Source: Rhizobium sp. 16-449-1b (GTDB lineage Bacteria; Pseudomonadota; Alphaproteobacteria; Rhizobiales; Rhizobiaceae). From it: a stretch of DNA of 64,000 nt. Below are positions 9,011 through 18,143 of the stretch, piece after piece. The stretch spans positions 186,001 to 250,000 of the forward strand of contig NZ_JAGHMH010000021.1 of the NCBI RefSeq assembly GCF_017741935.1. The letters run 5' to 3'. The translations under genes were made by a program, and so were the position numbers. Positions within the stretch are counted from its first letter, which is position 1, and every line of letters starts with the position of its first letter. The notes under the pieces are model-generated. The model did not search any database. It saw only the letters and a list, made by a program, of their open reading frames with translations, and was not told where the DNA came from.

Positions 9011-10060
9011 TCAGTCCGCCACCGGAACGGTATGTTCCGGACCCCAGCTCAGCGTAACAGTGTCACCATCGCTCAGAACCTTGCCGTCGCGGTTCTGCGC
9101 GAACAACTTCAATGGCAAGCCACCGGGCCCCTCAAGCAGATAGGAAAGCACGGGACCTGCGTAGATGACCGTCGTGATCCGCGCCGTCAGGCTGTTGCCA
9201 TCTGCCGGGCCGGGCACGATCGACATCTTTTCCGGGCGAACCGCGAGCGTCACGTTCGAGCCGCTGGAGGGCAGCGTTCCGGTCGTCTTCACCACCGTGC
9301 CATCGGCAAGGCGAACGGCGCCGTTCTCGACGGTACCCGAGAGGAAGTTCGAGTCACCGAGGAATTCCGCCGCGAAGCGCGTCAGCGGACGTTCATAGAC
9401 GGTTTCCGGATCGCCGATCTGGACGATGCGGCCCTTGTCGAGAATGGCCACCTTGTCGGACAGCGTCAGCGCTTCTTCCTGATCGTGGGTCACGAAGATC
9501 GTCGTCAGGCCGCTCTCGCGCTGGATGCGCAGCAGTTCGACCTGCATCTCCTGGCGAAGGCGGCGGTCGAGCGCAGACAGCGGCTCGTCAAGCAGAAGCA
9601 CGCTGGGCTTGATGACGATGGCGCGGGCGAGCGCGACGCGCTGCTGCTGACCGCCGGACAACTGCTTGGGGGTGCGATCGCCAAAGCCGGGCAGACGCAC
9701 CATCTCGAGCGCACGTTCGACCTCCTTGCGGGCGGCGGCACCCTTGATGCCGCGGCGCTCGAGGCCGAAAGCCACGTTCTGGGCAATCGTCATGTGCGGG
9801 AACAGCGCGTAGGACTGGAACATCATGCCGATGTTGCGGCCCCAGACAGGAATGTCGGTAACATCGTTGTTGCCGATCGTCACGACGCCCTGATCCGGTT
9901 TGATGAAGCCCGCGATGATGCGCAGCAGCGTGGTCTTGCCGGAGCCGGATGGGCCGAGAAGGCTGGTGAACGATCCTTCGGGGAATTCGGTGCTGATATC
10001 GGACAGGACCGGCGTGGTGCCGTAGGTCTTGGCGACGGAATTGACTTTAACGTTTGTCAC
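9011..10060 (-). CDS. ABC transporter ATP-binding protein (PotA-like)
   Basis: A 349-residue ATPase of the polyamine/opine/iron class. Walker A GPSGSGKTT, signature LSGGQQQRVALARA, Walker B LLLDEPLSALD, switch region FVTHDQEEA, then a C-terminal TOBE domain with VRPEKMSIV. The start is taken as GTG 10060, with GGAGAC about 8 bases upstream; this overlaps the end of the permease gene by 14 bases. A TTG further up (10090) is less likely. It energises the importer encoded by the three upstream genes. Confidence 0.9.
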   Translation of the reverse strand: MTNVKVNSVAKTYGTTPVLSDISTEFPEGSFTSLLGPSGSGKTTLLRIIAGFIKPDQGVVTIGNNDVTDIPVWGRNIGMMFQSYALFPHMTIAQNVAFGLERRGIKGAAARKEVERALEMVRLPGFGDRTPKQLSGGQQQRVALARAIVIKPSVLLLDEPLSALDRRLRQEMQVELLRIQRESGLTTIFVTHDQEEALTLSDKVAILDKGRIVQIGDPETVYERPLTRFAAEFLGDSNFLSGTVENGAVRLADGTVVKTTGTLPSSGSNVTLAVRPEKMSIVPGPADGNSLTARITTVIYAGPVLSYLLEGPGGLPLKLFAQNRDGKVLSDGDTVTLSWGPEHTVPVAD

Positions 10061-10826
10061 GGGTGTCTCCGGGCTTGGCGAAGCGCGCAAAAATCAGGAT
10101 GATCGTCATCGAACCGAGCAAGAGAACGGTCGAGATCGCATTGATTTCAGGGGTGAAGCCCTTGCGGATCGAGGAGTAGATCTGCACCGGCAGCGTGGTG
10201 TAGCCGGGCGTGGCGAGGAAGTACGAGATAACGAACTGGTCGAGCGACACGGCGAACGCGAACAGTGCGGCGCCAAGGATACTCGGATAGAGCAGCGGCA
10301 GGGTCACCGAGAAGAACGCATGAACCGGTGTCGAGCCAAGGCTCATCGCCGCTTCTTCCAGGTCCGCGCGGATCGTCCGGAAACCGGTGCCGACGACCAG
10401 CACTACGTAGGGGATCGCAAGTGCGACGTGGCCGATCAGCAGCGCGTGCATGCCGCGCCCGATCCCGCTCCAGTAGAAGAAGATCAGCATCGCGGTGCCG
10501 GTGATCAGCCACGGAATGGCGATCGGCGGCAGCAGCATCAGCTGCAGGAAGCTTTTGCCACGAAACGTCCGCCGCGACAGCGCCACCGAGGCCATGGTGC
10601 CGAGCGCCGTCGCTAGGACGGCAGTGATCGAGGCGATGATGATGCTGTTCAGGCCCGCGGTCAGGAGCACGGAGTTGTTCCACAGCGCCTGGTACCATTG
10701 CAGCGAGAAGCTGAACGGCAGTTCGTAAAGCGGCGATGCGTTGAAGCCCATCGCCATCATCACGAGAATGGGCGTGTAGAGGAAGATCAGGATCGCGATG
10801 AGATAGACACGTCCAAGCGGTTTCAT
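10047..10826 (-). CDS. ABC transporter permease (PotC-like)
   Basis: A 259-residue inner-membrane permease of the BPD_transp_1 family with about six hydrophobic segments. The EAA coupling loop is EEAAMSLGSTPVHAFFSVTLP. ATG 10826 has GGAG 8 bases upstream and starts just before the first helix; the frame opens further (to 10901) but that part is hydrophilic and overlaps the previous gene. Partner of the PotB-like permease. Confidence 0.9.
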   Translation of the reverse strand: MKPLGRVYLIAILIFLYTPILVMMAMGFNASPLYELPFSFSLQWYQALWNNSVLLTAGLNSIIIASITAVLATALGTMASVALSRRTFRGKSFLQLMLLPPIAIPWLITGTAMLIFFYWSGIGRGMHALLIGHVALAIPYVVLVVGTGFRTIRADLEEAAMSLGSTPVHAFFSVTLPLLYPSILGAALFAFAVSLDQFVISYFLATPGYTTLPVQIYSSIRKGFTPEINAISTVLLLGSMTIILIFARFAKPGDTRDKR

Positions 10827-10836
10827 GATCTTCTCC

Positions 10837-11751
10837 TCAAGCTGTCGTGCCACGGCGCAAAACGCCGGAGAAGGTTGCGAAGATTGCAAGCACGACGGCA
10901 AGCAGTGTGAAGGAGAGCGAGGCGCCCAGCGGCCAATTGAAGGCCTGCGTGAACTGGTCCTCGATGACCGTACCCATAGTCACCCCGACACGACCACCAA
11001 GGATGCGCGGCTCCATGAACGAGCCAATGACCGGGATGAAGATCAGAACGGAGCCGGAAATCAGGCCGGGAGCGGCAAGCGGCACCAGAATCTTGAACAG
11101 GATGGTCCACCAGCGCGCGCCAAGGCTTGCAGCGGCTTCGATGATCGCGTCATCGATCGCGACCAGGGCGATATAGCAGGTCAGGATCATGTACGGCAGA
11201 TAGCCGTGCACCAGACCGACCACGATGGCATATCGTGTGTAGAGAAAGCCGATGGAACCGACATCGGGTGCGATCATGTGCAGCAGATTGTCGAGGAAGC
11301 CGTTTTCCCGGAGCACCATCGTCCACGAAAAGACGCGCACCAGGCCATTGGTCCAGAATGGCAGAAGAATAAGGATCAGCAGCATCTCACGCGTCTTGCC
11401 GAACGTCGAGCGGACAAGCGCCACGGCTGCCAGGAACCCGAGAACAGCGCAAAACAGCGTCGTCCAGAAGCCGATCAGCAGCGACGTGATGCCGATACCG
11501 ACCAGATAAGGCTGATCGATAAACGCGCGGTACTGCTTCAGCGTAAAGACGATCGGGGCCTTGCCCATCGGTGTCGCCGACATGAAGCTGAACACCAGCA
11601 TTGTCAGCAGCGGCAGGAAGACTGCAAGCGTCAACCAACCATAGGTCGGAAGAAGCAAGGCGGTCGCCGAAACCCAAGACGGGAGTGCGCCCCGACTGCG
11701 CGGACCCGAAGGTCCGCGCTCTGACGCCAATGTCGCTTGATTACTGTGCAT
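10837..11751 (-). CDS. ABC transporter permease (PotB-like)
   Basis: A 304-residue permease, first of the pair, with a hydrophilic cytoplasmic leader of about 30 residues followed by around six membrane segments. The EAA loop is EAAASLGARWWTILFKILVP. Its start overlaps the end of the binding-protein gene by 11 bases, pointing to translational coupling in an operon ordered binding protein, permease, permease, ATPase. Confidence 0.9.
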   Translation of the reverse strand: MHSNQATLASERGPSGPRSRGALPSWVSATALLLPTYGWLTLAVFLPLLTMLVFSFMSATPMGKAPIVFTLKQYRAFIDQPYLVGIGITSLLIGFWTTLFCAVLGFLAAVALVRSTFGKTREMLLILILLPFWTNGLVRVFSWTMVLRENGFLDNLLHMIAPDVGSIGFLYTRYAIVVGLVHGYLPYMILTCYIALVAIDDAIIEAAASLGARWWTILFKILVPLAAPGLISGSVLIFIPVIGSFMEPRILGGRVGVTMGTVIEDQFTQAFNWPLGASLSFTLLAVVLAIFATFSGVLRRGTTA

Positions 11752-12817
11752 AGAAGGCTTTCACTTCCTGCCATACGTTGTTGAAGGCTTCCCGGCGATC
11801 ATCCGGAATGCCCGAAACGATGCCCATGGTCTTCAGGTATTCAGGCTTGTGTACCTGGCGGCTCAAGTCATCCGCCGGCAGCGCCTCGAGAGCGGCCGAG
11901 TTGGACGAAGCCGGTGCGCCGACCTTGGTTGCCCATTCGACATAGAAGGTGGGATCGATCATCCAGTTGGCGAAAGCGAGCGCGCCTTCGACGTTCGGAG
12001 CCGATGCCGGGATGCCGAGGCCATCCACCCAGCCGATGCCGCCTTCCTTGGGGACAACGAACTGAACGGGAAGCTTCGAGTTGCGCTTGGAGCGCACCGA
12101 ACCACCCGACCAGAACAGGGAGAGGTCGAATTCCTTGGCCGCGAACGACTTGTTCCACTGATCCTCGGTGGACCAGAGAAGCTTGACGTTCGGCTTGATC
12201 GACTTCAGCGCGGCCGTGACCGCGGCAAGGTCCTTCGGGTCGTTGATATCCTGGCCGCTCATCAGCGCGCCGACACCAACGTTGATGATGGCATCGTCGT
12301 CCATCGCGACGCGACCCTTGTAGGCAGGGTCCGCCAGAACGGCATAGCTGTCTGGAACCGCCATGCCTTCACGAATGGCGAGCGAGGTCATGCCCCAGAC
12401 CCAAGGAACAGCATAACCCTTGCCGTCCTTGTTGAAATTCGCGTTGGAACGGAGGTTCTCGTCAACCGTCGCGACATTCGGAACCTTGCTGAAATCGATC
12501 GGCTGCAGCAGGTCTTCGGCGACCGCCTGGGCGCAGCGCGCGGCGTTGAGAACGACGAGATCATATGCGCCCGGATTGGTGCGCATCTTGGTCAGCATTT
12601 CCGATTCCGAGCTGTAGTAGTCGTGAACGACTGTGATGCCGGTCTTCTCGGTGAAAGCCTTCACGGACCAGGCTTCGTCCGTACCGTAGCCCTGCCAATT
12701 CAGAACTGTGATGGTGCCGGCCGAAAAAGCCCTGCGCGGCAGGCTGGAGAAACTAACGCCGGCGACAAGCGCTGCGGACATCAGCTTCATCGTGTTGCGT
12801 CTGGTGAGTTCAGTCAT
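11741..12817 (-). CDS. Extracellular substrate-binding protein, PotD-like, with Tat-type signal
   Basis: A 358-residue periplasmic binding protein of the spermidine/putrescine (SBP_bac_8/PotD) class. The N-terminus MTELTRRNTMKLMSAALVAG has a twin-arginine motif followed by a hydrophobic stretch, so export is probably by Tat. The mature part starts near ITVLNWQGYG, a PotD-family landmark. ATG 12817 is chosen because GAGGGG precedes it and the Tat motif follows; an upstream ATG at 12838 is possible. The ligand is not predictable: this class also binds opines, polyamines, glycine betaine-like compounds and phosphonates. Confidence 0.88.
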   Translation of the reverse strand: MTELTRRNTMKLMSAALVAGVSFSSLPRRAFSAGTITVLNWQGYGTDEAWSVKAFTEKTGITVVHDYYSSESEMLTKMRTNPGAYDLVVLNAARCAQAVAEDLLQPIDFSKVPNVATVDENLRSNANFNKDGKGYAVPWVWGMTSLAIREGMAVPDSYAVLADPAYKGRVAMDDDAIINVGVGALMSGQDINDPKDLAAVTAALKSIKPNVKLLWSTEDQWNKSFAAKEFDLSLFWSGGSVRSKRNSKLPVQFVVPKEGGIGWVDGLGIPASAPNVEGALAFANWMIDPTFYVEWATKVGAPASSNSAALEALPADDLSRQVHKPEYLKTMGIVSGIPDDRREAFNNVWQEVKAFYAQ

Positions 12818-12927
12818 TGTGGCACCCCTCTGGAACATACACGGTTATGGACGATCGTGACTGCGTCAGCGACCTCGACGGATCGGCAGAGCCGAAAACA
12901 GAAGACGTGCTGAACGCACATCAAACC

Positions 12928-12947
12928 GTTTGTGTACAAACTATAAT
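12928..12947 (-). promoter_or_regulatory. Operator-like site A
   Basis: GTTTGT-GT-ACAAAC is a perfect 6-base inverted repeat (12928-12941) followed by TATAAT on the plus strand. It shares the block ACAAACTAT with site B at 13137. Read on the minus strand it overlaps a possible -10 hexamer, as expected for a repressor site. A MarR protein encoded in the operon is the natural candidate; this is inference. Confidence 0.5.
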
Positions 12948-13136
12948 CAGGGAAGGCTGAATTCTCGAACCGCATGACTTCAGGCCGAGCAGAAGCCTGC
13001 GCCGCCAGAAGGCGACACATCGCTATACAATCGACACAAAAGCACCCAGTTTCAATAGTGGTCCGCTTCAATCAATCGATTGCTAGCAGACCTTCAGTTC
13101 AACCCTCTGACTTTAGCAATCAGTCTTCTATTTTTT

Positions 13137-13156
13137 ATTTGCACACAAACTATTAA
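13137..13156 (-). promoter_or_regulatory. Operator-like site B
   Basis: ATTTGCACACAAACTATTAA, a second copy of the site A pattern (TTTG, then four variable bases, then the identical block CAAACTAT) about 209 bases away. The match to A falls mostly in the right half. A 14-base palindrome TTGACA-AG-TGTCAA begins 8 bases further on. Confidence 0.4.
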
Positions 13157-13190
13157 TGACGATTTGACAAGTGTCAAGCGCCACCTTGCG

Positions 13191-15428
13191 TCAGCCTGCG
13201 TTCGTGGCAGAAAAATAGACGTCGAGCCGGCGCTCATCGTCGCTTTCCGCAATCGAGAGGCGCAGCCCGTCAGCAGTTGCACGATAGCCGATATCATGCC
13301 CGTCGAGACGCACTGCAAGGACATTGCCTGGCTCCAGACCCGGCAGATCGATGTAGCCGGCTGCAGCAACAGCCGCGACGGTGCAGGACAGCCGCCCATC
13401 GCTCATCACGATGCGCGAGAGCGTCGTTTGCAAGTCCGTCCGCAACATTGCGTGACCATTGAGCGTCATGGACAACTGGCCAGCCTCGCCCCGCAATTCC
13501 AGCGTTCCCGCCGGAGAGACCATTGGCCCTACGGCCAGATCGCGGCCGGCGTTGCGAACAGTGAAGCCTGTCCATGGATCGAAATCGACGATTTCGCCCG
13601 CCGCCATCAAGGGAAGCATTGCCGCCCAGATGTAGAAGGGATCGGTATCGCCCTGATCCATCGCCTCGCCCGTTACGGCGTTATAGTTTTCGGCGGCGAT
13701 GCGATCCGTGCGCCAGGATTTCATGAAGAGGTCGTAGCTCTGGCTGGCGAGCTTGCTCGCTTCTGCCATAAAGCCGTAGCGCCGCAGGCCAAGCCAGACC
13801 ATGTAGTTGACATTCGGCCAGATACGGCCACGCCAGTAAACGTTGTCGGAGAAGGCCGGATCGTCGCGCGTCGCATTCGGCAGCACGAAATCGCCACCGA
13901 ACGTATTCTCGTCGCTCAGATGCTCGAGCAGACGCGCGGCCTGCTCCGGTGTCGCAGCGCCGCACAGCAGCGGGTAGAAGCTGGTCGGCGACAGCGAGCG
14001 GACGAAGCCGTCGTGGCGTTGGCGATTAGCGAAGATGCCGCGCGCCTCGTCCCAAAGCGTCTCGGAGATCAGCTTCCGCTGGCGTTCAGCCAGCGCCGCG
14101 AATTCGCGCGCGTCATCATGCTTGCCAAGCACCGTGGCCATTTTCGACAGCATTTCCGCGTCCAGCGCTGCCGCGCAATTCAAGCCCAGATCGAATGTCG
14201 ACAGCGTACGGGTGACGGGATCGTAGATGGCCTCGTCGTGGGTCGCGGAATTGTCCATCCCGGTTTCGTTGCGGGCCGCAAACGCGGTCCCCTTGTAGAG
14301 GCCCTCGCCCACATCGGACGTGCCGCACGACAGCAGACCGAAGCCATCGGGATCGCGATTGTCCTGCCACCAGCGCCGATTGCGAGCGAGCGCATCATAA
14401 TTCGCCTGGATCATCGAGCGCTCACCGGTGCGCTGATAAAGCTGCCAGGCGACAAGCGCGCCGAACGGCAACTGGGTTCGATCGACCCAGGCGTCGTTGG
14501 AGGTGACGATGCAGGCGATATTGCCCTGCGGGGTGGCGCTGGCCATTGCGGTCGCCATGTTCTCACGCGCGAGATCGGCATCGAACACGCCGGCGAGCAG
14601 AGCCGCGAAAATCTGGTCGTTGAACCAGACCGCGAATTTTCCGAGGTTCCAGATGCGCGTTACCGCAGTGTAGGAACGCGCATTGGTTTCGTCCCAGATG
14701 GTGTTCCAGGCAACCACATCACGCATCGCGTCAAGCGCGCCCTCGAACACGCCTGTCTGGGCGTCGGAGAGTTCCGCCGGCGCTCCGGCCGCAAGACAGG
14801 CCTGCGCCTTGGCGATCGCCAGTTCAGCACTGTCGGCAACGCCAGCCCCGTATGCGCCCTGGCGCATCATTTCGAGGTTGAAACGCAAGGCGATGACGGG
14901 CGCCTCGTTCTTTCGTGTCGCGGTATAGAAGTAGCCGTTGGCTTCAAAGTCCGCCCGCAATGCGTCGACGCTGTCGTGGCCGGTCACATGGACCGGCGCC
15001 TCGGCGGTCGCGACCGCAACGAAACGCGTACCGACCTTCAGGAGCGTGACGTTACGGCCTGCGTCATGGATCGCGACCTCACCGCCATCGGCCGAGATCG
15101 CCAATGTCAGCCAGAACCGCAGCCCCCATTCGGCGGAGACCTTGCCGTTCCAGCTGCCCCGGATGGCAAAAGGATCAGTCTTCGTCGTCGAAAAGGAGAC
15201 CGTCGTCCCGCTGAGATCGGTTTCCAGCTCGATCAGCGAGCCGTCGATGGCGTGACGGCCAAGGCGTACCGTGTCTCGCCGCGGCTCGATCGCGGAGGTC
15301 GTCTTACTGCGGGTCGAATAGAGAACCGGGGTGATCCGCACGCCAAGCGGCAAGAAAACCATTTCCGCAGGCCGGGTGGACCAGCTGTTCCAGGCGCGCA
15401 TCAGGGGGATTGTCGAATGTTGTAGCAT
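13191..15428 (-). CDS. Glycoside hydrolase, GH63/GH37-like (alpha/alpha)6-barrel
   Basis: A 745-residue protein with a beta-rich N-terminal part and a C-terminal (alpha/alpha)6-barrel of the trehalase/glucosidase type. Landmarks are VYWRGRIWPNVNYMVWLGLRRYG and ENYNAVTGEAMDQGDTDPFYIW, which match the conserved RG-IWP and ENY/ W regions of GH63 and GH37 enzymes. No signal peptide, so cytoplasmic. It starts 17 bases after the GH106-like gene, in the same transcript. Substrate probably an alpha-linked glucoside or mannoside; exact specificity unknown. Confidence 0.75.
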   Translation of the reverse strand: MLQHSTIPLMRAWNSWSTRPAEMVFLPLGVRITPVLYSTRSKTTSAIEPRRDTVRLGRHAIDGSLIELETDLSGTTVSFSTTKTDPFAIRGSWNGKVSAEWGLRFWLTLAISADGGEVAIHDAGRNVTLLKVGTRFVAVATAEAPVHVTGHDSVDALRADFEANGYFYTATRKNEAPVIALRFNLEMMRQGAYGAGVADSAELAIAKAQACLAAGAPAELSDAQTGVFEGALDAMRDVVAWNTIWDETNARSYTAVTRIWNLGKFAVWFNDQIFAALLAGVFDADLARENMATAMASATPQGNIACIVTSNDAWVDRTQLPFGALVAWQLYQRTGERSMIQANYDALARNRRWWQDNRDPDGFGLLSCGTSDVGEGLYKGTAFAARNETGMDNSATHDEAIYDPVTRTLSTFDLGLNCAAALDAEMLSKMATVLGKHDDAREFAALAERQRKLISETLWDEARGIFANRQRHDGFVRSLSPTSFYPLLCGAATPEQAARLLEHLSDENTFGGDFVLPNATRDDPAFSDNVYWRGRIWPNVNYMVWLGLRRYGFMAEASKLASQSYDLFMKSWRTDRIAAENYNAVTGEAMDQGDTDPFYIWAAMLPLMAAGEIVDFDPWTGFTVRNAGRDLAVGPMVSPAGTLELRGEAGQLSMTLNGHAMLRTDLQTTLSRIVMSDGRLSCTVAAVAAAGYIDLPGLEPGNVLAVRLDGHDIGYRATADGLRLSIAESDDERRLDVYFSATNAG

Positions 15429-15445
15429 GGCTCTGTAACTTCCGG

Positions 15446-18130
15446 TCAGTGTATCAACGGGATGAGTTTCGGTGCGGCGGACAGTCCGCTCTTGTCAACG
15501 GTATCGCCGCGATATGGCGTGTCGGCGTAATAGCGGTTCGCCGCCGTGTTCGCGACACGCAATTCCAGCGAATGGACGCCGGGTTGCAGTCGACCCAGCG
15601 AAAAACGGTAGGGTCGCCAGCCAAGTCGATCGACTTGCCGGCCGTCCAACCGGGCGGCGACCACGGTCGCGACTTCGGGCAATTCAAGAAACCACTCGGC
15701 CTCGTCGCCGATCTCCAACGCCAGCCGATAGATGCCGGTGCCCGAGAACTCGGCAAAGCCCTGCGTTTCCCATCCACTCTCCACCGAGATCGGCGCGAAA
15801 CCGGCACTGCCTTCCGGCGCGAAAGTCCAGCCCTCGACGAGAGACACGGAGCGAGCACGATCGAGCGGCGGCTGTGTCGTGAAATGCCCCTCACCTCTGA
15901 CAGGCTCCGCCGTCTGCCGCAAGCGCAGGCAACGCACCTCCTGTGGCTCAAGCGTTACCGTCGGCCGGTTGAACGCTGCCGTTTGCTCCGTCGTGCCGGT
16001 TGCTGCCGACCAGATCTCGCAGTCGAAACCATTACCGAAGGTGATCTCGCTCACCACCGCCGTTTCGCCATCATTGAACAGAACAATCCGCCACCAGCCA
16101 TCGGCGTCCTGCCCCACCCATTGCCAGGGCAACTCCCCGGAACGACCAGCAATCACGGGACCGAACGACGGCAGCACCTCCAGAAGCGCTTCGATATCAC
16201 TGCTGCCAGGCAACCGGTCGATATGCTTCGACGCTATCGCATCCGAATGAACGGCAGCGTCGCGCAAAGTCGAGAGGCGATCGCCCGAGGACACGACCAT
16301 ACCCCCGGCAGCGCTGAACGCGTTGAGCGCCTGCACCGTTTCCGCGGCTTGCAGTACGGAGGCCGATGGCAGGATCACGGCATCGAAAGCAAGCCCCGAT
16401 ACCAGCATACGGCCGCCGTCGATTCTAGCCTTGATCAGATCGGCCTCGCTGACGAACATGAAGTCGCAGCGCCTGGCGAGTAGCCCTTCGCACCACGCGC
16501 CGATATGGGTGGCGTGACTGTGGCGCGGACCTTCGGCGTAGGCCGTCTGAAGCGGATAGAGGATCGCCACCGGCGCGCGCGGCGTTGCCGGCTCGATAAA
16601 GGCGGAAATGCGCGCGGTCTCGTGCGCGAACAGGTCGTGATAGCTCCACCAGGGCTCGAAATTGATGCCCGGCCCGAAATCGAAACGCGGATTGGCGAAT
16701 GGCGTCGGATCGTGGTCGCGCCCATCGGTCTGGTAGACGCCATGCCACAAGAACTGGCGGGTGCCGAGGCAATAGAGCCGGATTGCCTGCGCCCGCATCG
16801 TCTCCAGCGTCAACTCCCACTGCCCGGCGGCGCGCACCGGGGTCCGCTCGGCGCTGGCATAGGTTTCGACGACACAACGGCTGCGGCCATTGGAACGCGC
16901 AACGGAATCGCCGATCTTGGGCGCAAGCTGGGCGACGAAATTGTTGGAATCGACCGCCGTCTGGTGCCGGTAGGAATCGATGCCGAAGAAATCGACGGCA
17001 AGCGCCACCCGGGGATCGATGCTGGTGAAGCCACCGTTCAACGACCAGGCGCTGATATGCGGCAGGATTTCATGGCCGGTGAGTTCAATGCCCTTGCTCT
17101 CGGCCCATCTCCGCAAGGTCCCGGAGAAGGCCTCGTTCATCAATCCCGAATAGGCGGCATAAAATCCAGCGCGCAGCTGCAAGGTCGCGGGGCCCACGTC
17201 GCGCAAAAGCGCGAGCAGGCTCTTGGCAAACGGTTCTCCCGTGCCGCTCGCCACGGCATCGATCAGGCTCGGCGCAAACAACAGGCTGTTGCCGAGGCTG
17301 CCGGAAATCTGATCCCACTTGTAGAAGCCAGCAGCCGGCTGGTCGTAGAAGACGAAGCTGACGGGATCGGGCACGAGATCACCGAGTACGTCGATCAGCG
17401 GATCAAGCCCTACCGCGATGAACTGCTCCGCGGCCTCCGGCAGCAGATAGTTGATCAACCGCGATGTGGTCGAGCGGGCGCTGATGAACACGGTCAGCAT
17501 CTGGCCGTCGTCGATCGTTCCGTCGAACGCATATGCGCACGAAGCATGGTCGCTATCGACGATGGAGGTGCGTGCGGTCACATCGATCACCTCATCGAGG
17601 TTTCCGATGGCCGCCGACGAATAAAGCAAGGCCGCCTCGACCGTCCATTCGCACCATTCGAAGACGCTACCTTCATGTTGCCACTCGACGATATCGGCGC
17701 CCATCGTCCGCGTGAATGGTGGATGGATGCCGCTGATATCGCCCTGCGCCTTTTCAGAGGACGACCAGAACAGATGGCGCTCGCGCAACTCGTCGCGACC
17801 GGCGACGGTGCGGCCGCCAGCGTGTCCGCTGATCCAGTTGTAATCGTCATAGATCCCGAGCTTCAGCCCAAGCCTCGCGGCTATTCCGGCAGCTGTCCGA
17901 TAGGCTTCCAGATAGGCCGGCGAAAGATAGTCGGCCCGCGGCATCGCAAGCCGCGCCTGGATCAGGATCGTGCCAATCCCCTTCAGCTTGAAATCGCTGA
18001 GTTGGGCGTGGCAGACCTCTTCCGTTGGAATAGAATGCCAGAACCAATAGGCGGATGGGCGAAAAGCAGCCGTTGGGTTCTCGAACAGGCCGCGATGATC
18101 GCTATCCGTTCCGGTTCGGATCTGTTCCAA
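15446..18130 (-). CDS. Putative glycoside hydrolase, GH106-like (alpha-L-rhamnosidase type)
   Basis: An 894-residue protein. The N-terminal barrel carries landmarks of the GH106 family: RPSAYWFWHS, KGIGTILIQAR and LGIYDDYNWISGHAGGRTV. A C-terminal jelly-roll, probably carbohydrate-binding, is seen in the last 150 residues (GIYRLALEIGDEAEWFLELP). No signal peptide. The start is TTG 18130 with AGGGGAAG upstream; no in-frame ATG is closer to the conserved region. It begins 13 bases after the nicB stop, so it is probably transcribed with nicAB. GH106 members cleave alpha-rhamnosides, but divergent members exist, so the function is tentative. Confidence 0.65.
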   Translation of the reverse strand: MEQIRTGTDSDHRGLFENPTAAFRPSAYWFWHSIPTEEVCHAQLSDFKLKGIGTILIQARLAMPRADYLSPAYLEAYRTAAGIAARLGLKLGIYDDYNWISGHAGGRTVAGRDELRERHLFWSSSEKAQGDISGIHPPFTRTMGADIVEWQHEGSVFEWCEWTVEAALLYSSAAIGNLDEVIDVTARTSIVDSDHASCAYAFDGTIDDGQMLTVFISARSTTSRLINYLLPEAAEQFIAVGLDPLIDVLGDLVPDPVSFVFYDQPAAGFYKWDQISGSLGNSLLFAPSLIDAVASGTGEPFAKSLLALLRDVGPATLQLRAGFYAAYSGLMNEAFSGTLRRWAESKGIELTGHEILPHISAWSLNGGFTSIDPRVALAVDFFGIDSYRHQTAVDSNNFVAQLAPKIGDSVARSNGRSRCVVETYASAERTPVRAAGQWELTLETMRAQAIRLYCLGTRQFLWHGVYQTDGRDHDPTPFANPRFDFGPGINFEPWWSYHDLFAHETARISAFIEPATPRAPVAILYPLQTAYAEGPRHSHATHIGAWCEGLLARRCDFMFVSEADLIKARIDGGRMLVSGLAFDAVILPSASVLQAAETVQALNAFSAAGGMVVSSGDRLSTLRDAAVHSDAIASKHIDRLPGSSDIEALLEVLPSFGPVIAGRSGELPWQWVGQDADGWWRIVLFNDGETAVVSEITFGNGFDCEIWSAATGTTEQTAAFNRPTVTLEPQEVRCLRLRQTAEPVRGEGHFTTQPPLDRARSVSLVEGWTFAPEGSAGFAPISVESGWETQGFAEFSGTGIYRLALEIGDEAEWFLELPEVATVVAARLDGRQVDRLGWRPYRFSLGRLQPGVHSLELRVANTAANRYYADTPYRGDTVDKSGLSAAPKLIPLIH

Positions 18131-18143
18131 GTCGTCTTCCCCT

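Larger units (their letters stand above)
12818..13190 (-). promoter_or_regulatory. Control region of the PotDBCA-like operon
   Basis: A 373-base gap without a credible gene. It is AT-rich at 13110-13160. It holds two related operator-like sequences (12928-12947 and 13137-13156) and the palindrome TTGACA-AG-TGTCAA at 13164-13177. On the minus strand the nearer operator contains TATAGT, a possible -10 box, about 125 bases before the start of the binding-protein gene. Confidence 0.6.

Noticed and set aside
13080..15425. A very long open plus-strand frame (781 codons) opposite the GH63/GH37-like gene
   Set aside because: Composition is Arg/His/Gln-rich with no domain landmarks, as expected from the antisense of a GC-rich gene; the minus-strand product has clear family motifs.
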